Below, piece by piece: positions 61,675 through 64,000 of a stretch of DNA of 64,000 nucleotides. The DNA is from Arthrobacter rhizophilus (GTDB taxonomy: Bacteria; Actinomycetota; Actinomycetes; Actinomycetales; Micrococcaceae). Position 1 is the stretch's first letter, and each line of letters starts with the position of its first letter. The stretch is from assembly GCF_026241105.1 (NCBI RefSeq), contig NZ_JAPFFT010000014.1, positions 1-64,000 of the forward strand, read 5' to 3'. The notes under the pieces are model-generated. The model was given only the letters and a program-made list of their open reading frames with translations, ran no database searches and was not told the origin of the DNA. The translations under genes and the position numbers were made by a program.

Positions 61675-63407
61675 GCGTTGGCCCCTTCCAGGACGGCATC
61701 CATCTGCGCGGCCCGGTGTGCCGAGCGCTGGATCTTCTTGATCCGGTGCATGACCTCGTTCGCTCCCCTGCCGAAGTAATCGTGCAGTGTCCGGTACTCG
61801 GCGAACAGTTCCTCGTAGGCGGCGACGTTTTCCGGGATCGGCGTGTAGACGGCGCCGGGTTCGGATCCCATGGCGGCCGCGGCTTCCCGGATGTCCGGAT
61901 ACTCCCCGGCGGCGACGGCGGCATGGATGGCCGAACCCAGCGCGGGACCCTGGGTGGAGCCGATGGTGGAGAGCGGCAGCCCGGTGATGTCGGCGTAGAT
62001 CTGCATCAGCAGCTTGTTCTTCAGGAGCCCTCCGGCCACGATGAATTCCTTCACCGGGACTCCGGAGTCGCGGAAAGCGTCCACGATGGTGCGGGTGCCG
62101 AAGGCCGTGGCCTCCAGCAGCGCCCGGTAAGTGTCCTCCGGACGGGTCGCCAACGTCTGGCCCACGATCACTGCAGACAGCTCATGGTCCACCAGCACGG
62201 AGCGGTTGCCTGAGTGCCAGTCCAGGGCGATGAGCCCGTGCTCACCGATCGCCTGGCGGGAAGCGAGTTCGGTGAGGTATTCGTGGATTCCCAGCCCTGC
62301 CACTTCGGCGGCTGCATGGTATTCGGGCGGCACGCCGTACTTGGTGAACCAGCCGAAGATGTCGCCCACTCCGGATTGGCCGGCCTCGTAACCCCAGAGC
62401 CCGTCCACGATCCCGCCGTCGACCACTCCGCACATGCCCGGCACTTCGCGAAGCTCGGAGCCGTTCATGACATGGCACGTGGAGGTGCCCATGATGGCGA
62501 CGAGCTGTCCCGGTTCCACGGCGCGGGCCGCCGGCGCGGTGACGTGGGCGTCCACGTTCCCGACCGCGACGGCGATGCCCTCGCGCAGGCCTGTCCAGGC
62601 GGCGGCTTCGGCCGTCAGGTAACCCGCGGCGTCGCCCAGCCGGCCGATCGGATGGGCCAGCTTGGTGCCCACGAAGTCCTTGAAGTCCGGGTTCAGCGCG
62701 CCCAGGAACTCCTCGGACGGATACTTACCATCCTGATAGATGCCCTTGTACCCTGCGGTGCAGGCGTTCCGCACGTAGTTTCCGCACAGCTGCCAGACGA
62801 TCCAGTCCGCGGCTTCCACCCAATGGTCCAACTCCGCGTAAGCTTCCGGGTCCTCCTCAAGGAGCTGGAGGCCTTTCGCGAACTCCCATTCAGAAGAAAT
62901 GAGCCCGCCGTAGCGCGGAAGCCAGGTTTCGCCCCGCTCGGTGGCGAGTGCATTGATGCGGTCCGCCTGTTCCTGGGCTGCGTGGTGGCGCCACAACTTC
63001 ACATAGGCGTGCGGCCGGTTGGCGAAGCCGGGGAGTTCGCTCAGCGGCGTGCCGTCGGCCTTCACCGGCACCATGGTGCACGCCGTGAAGTCGGTCGCAA
63101 TCCCGACGACGGCGGCCGGATCGATCCCGGCGTCGCGCACCGCGGCGGGAACCGCGTGACGCAACACGTCCCGATAGTCCTCGGGCACCTGAAGTGCCCA
63201 TTCCCCCGGAAGCCGCGTGGCTGTTCCGTCGGGTACATCCGCCAGATCCGCCGGCAATGCCTCCGTGATGACTGCGTGCGGGTAGTCGAACACGCCGCTT
63301 CCCAGCTCTTTGCCGTCCCTGACCCGCACCACCACGGCCCTGCCGGAAAGGGTGCCGTAGTCCACGCCAATGACGCAGTGTTCGTTGCCGTCTGCTGTGA
63401 CGTCCAT
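61671..63407 (-). CDS. araB: L-ribulokinase
   Basis: FGGY-family kinase of 578 aa phosphorylating L-ribulose. N-terminal ATP-binding motif GVDYGTLSGRAVVV and C-terminal FGGY domain with IVAGGLLKNKLLMQIYADIT are diagnostic. GGAGGAC precedes the ATG at 63407; a longer frame from 63563 would cross the operator and is rejected. It is the first structural gene of araB-araD-araA-galM. Confidence 0.95.
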   Translation of the reverse strand: MDVTADGNEHCVIGVDYGTLSGRAVVVRVRDGKELGSGVFDYPHAVITEALPADLADVPDGTATRLPGEWALQVPEDYRDVLRHAVPAAVRDAGIDPAAVVGIATDFTACTMVPVKADGTPLSELPGFANRPHAYVKLWRHHAAQEQADRINALATERGETWLPRYGGLISSEWEFAKGLQLLEEDPEAYAELDHWVEAADWIVWQLCGNYVRNACTAGYKGIYQDGKYPSEEFLGALNPDFKDFVGTKLAHPIGRLGDAAGYLTAEAAAWTGLREGIAVAVGNVDAHVTAPAARAVEPGQLVAIMGTSTCHVMNGSELREVPGMCGVVDGGIVDGLWGYEAGQSGVGDIFGWFTKYGVPPEYHAAAEVAGLGIHEYLTELASRQAIGEHGLIALDWHSGNRSVLVDHELSAVIVGQTLATRPEDTYRALLEATAFGTRTIVDAFRDSGVPVKEFIVAGGLLKNKLLMQIYADITGLPLSTIGSTQGPALGSAIHAAVAAGEYPDIREAAAAMGSEPGAVYTPIPENVAAYEELFAEYRTLHDYFGRGANEVMHRIKKIQRSAHRAAQMDAVLEGANA

Positions 63408-63451
63408 GAAAGTCCTCCAATAGCGTGCCGGCTTCTTAGCGGGCTCGTTAA

Positions 63452-63467
63452 TTGTGAGCGCTAACAA
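63452..63467. promoter_or_regulatory. AraR/LacI-type operator upstream of araB
   Basis: TTGTGAGCGCTAACAA is a 16-bp near-perfect palindrome (one symmetric mismatch pair) with a central GCGC, the usual LacI-family form. It lies 45 bp before araB and 50 bp after the regulator stop. Confidence 0.8.
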
Positions 63468-63516
63468 GAGGTCTGTCAAGGAACCCGCGTACAGCCATCC
63501 GTAAGAGCGCGGGGGG

Positions 63517-64000
63517 CTAGGGAAGGGGCGAGGTACTGGCCCGGACCACAAGCTCGGGATCAACCACGATGGTGCTGCTTGCCGCGCCGTCCTCGATCTG
63601 CGTCCGCATCATGTCCATGCAGCGCCTCCCGAGCTCCTCAAAGTCCTGCCGCACAGTGGTGAGCGGGGGGGTGAAGTAGGCGGCTTCCGGCTGGTCGTCG
63701 AAGCCAACCAGCGACACGTCCTGGGGTACCCGGACACCGGCCTCGCTGAAGGCGCGCAGCAAGCCAAGCGCCATTTGGTCGTTTCCCACAAACACCGCCG
63801 TGGCTATACGCGTTGCGGCAAGTTCCTGGCCCATCCGGTAGCCGCTGGCGGCGCTCCAGTCGCCTTCGAGTAGAAGGTCGTCGGCCAGGCCAGCCGCCGC
63901 CAATTCCTCACGCCAGCCTTCAGCCCTCGCCGCCGCGTCAATCCAGTCCCGTGGGCCCGAAATATGGCCGATCCGCCTGTGGCCCTGCCCGACCAGATGG
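63517..64000 (-). CDS. LacI-family regulator, probable AraR (C-terminal part; 5' end outside window)
   Basis: The last 160 residues of a LacI-type repressor. The frame is open to the window edge and reads HLVGQGHRRIGHISGPRD, AVFVGNDQMALGLLRAFSE and LVGFDDQPEAAYFTPPLTTV. These belong to the effector-binding domain. The DNA-binding domain lies outside the window. Position next to araBDA and the palindromic operator makes it the likely arabinose repressor. Confidence 0.85.
   Translation of the reverse strand, partial: HLVGQGHRRIGHISGPRDWIDAAARAEGWREELAAAGLADDLLLEGDWSAASGYRMGQELAATRIATAVFVGNDQMALGLLRAFSEAGVRVPQDVSLVGFDDQPEAAYFTPPLTTVRQDFEELGRRCMDMMRTQIEDGAASSTIVVDPELVVRASTSPLP

Noticed and set aside
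62214..63464. 416-codon plus-strand frame over araB
   Set aside because: Antisense shadow of ribulokinase.
1..64000. CRISPR arrays, rRNA genes, complete tRNA genes, complete insertion sequences and prophage genes
   Set aside because: I looked for short regular repeats, conserved rRNA segments, full cloverleaf patterns and intact transposase or integrase frames, and found none.

Overview
The window is high-GC DNA with dense, often ATGA-overlapping operons. It carries many LacI, ROK, GntR and PadR regulators, CUT1-type and Dpp-type sugar ABC transporters, and a lipoprotein-anchored binding protein for each importer. This gene content fits an actinobacterium of the Micrococcaceae (Arthrobacter, Pseudarthrobacter or Paenarthrobacter type). 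That placement is inferred from gene style; no rRNA or housekeeping marker is present.

Layout. (1) 1-8372: the end of a PepSY-repeat protein, then an alpha-glucan operon (GH13 alpha-glucosidase, binding protein, two permeases, GH66 dextranase-like enzyme) divergent from a ROK regulator. The GH66 gene appears to start at a rare ATT codon. (2) 8374-12239: YciI-like and SRPBCC proteins, a GGDEF-EAL c-di-GMP protein, a PadR regulator with a Gly-rich head, and an NTF2-like protein. (3) 12316-26344: a beta-glycoside locus. A LacI regulator, Dpp-type importer with fused ATPases, GH3, sugar isomerase-like and Gfo/Idh/MocA proteins diverge from GH35 beta-galactosidase and an aldo/keto reductase across a perfect 16-bp palindrome. 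(4) 26505-30346: fatty acid desaturase, phospholipase D-like and PAP2 proteins. (5) 30398-36029: a sulfonate-type cluster (LLM flavin oxidoreductase divergent from SsuA-SsuB-SsuC-like genes and a TauD-like dioxygenase), closed by a strong terminator. (6) 36043-38300: two small genes, then a graveyard of gene ends (tRNA-Thr 3' end, oxidoreductase tail, CoA-transferase piece, coiled-coil tail). (7) 38653-57766: a large 6-deoxy-sugar (L-fucose-like) utilisation island. (8) 57767-58507: more remnants. (9) 58508-64000: the arabinose operon araB-araD-araA with galM and the C-terminal part of a LacI-type AraR.

The most notable system is the 38.6-57.8 kb island. One operon encodes a CUT1 importer, an enolase-superfamily sugar-acid dehydratase, an RhaM-type mutarotase, a lactonase, an FAH-family hydrolase and an SDR. 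Another encodes a Zn-dehydrogenase, a KduD-like SDR, a KDPG-type aldolase and a KDG-type kinase. Two single genes encode an aldo/keto reductase of the L-fucose dehydrogenase type and a 1070-aa secreted beta-helix protein that resembles GH141. A 14-bp sequence is identical, and oriented the same way to the gene, at the importer and aldo/keto reductase promoters. Related half-sites lie upstream of the beta-helix gene and at the start of the GntR gene. I infer one regulon that releases, imports and degrades fucosylated or similar glycans, with two possible fates for the 2-keto-3-deoxy-acid.

The island is flanked and interrupted by tRNA-like scraps, an ISL3 transposase fragment joined directly to a truncated GntR gene, and other debris. 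This suggests assembly by repeated insertion and deletion.
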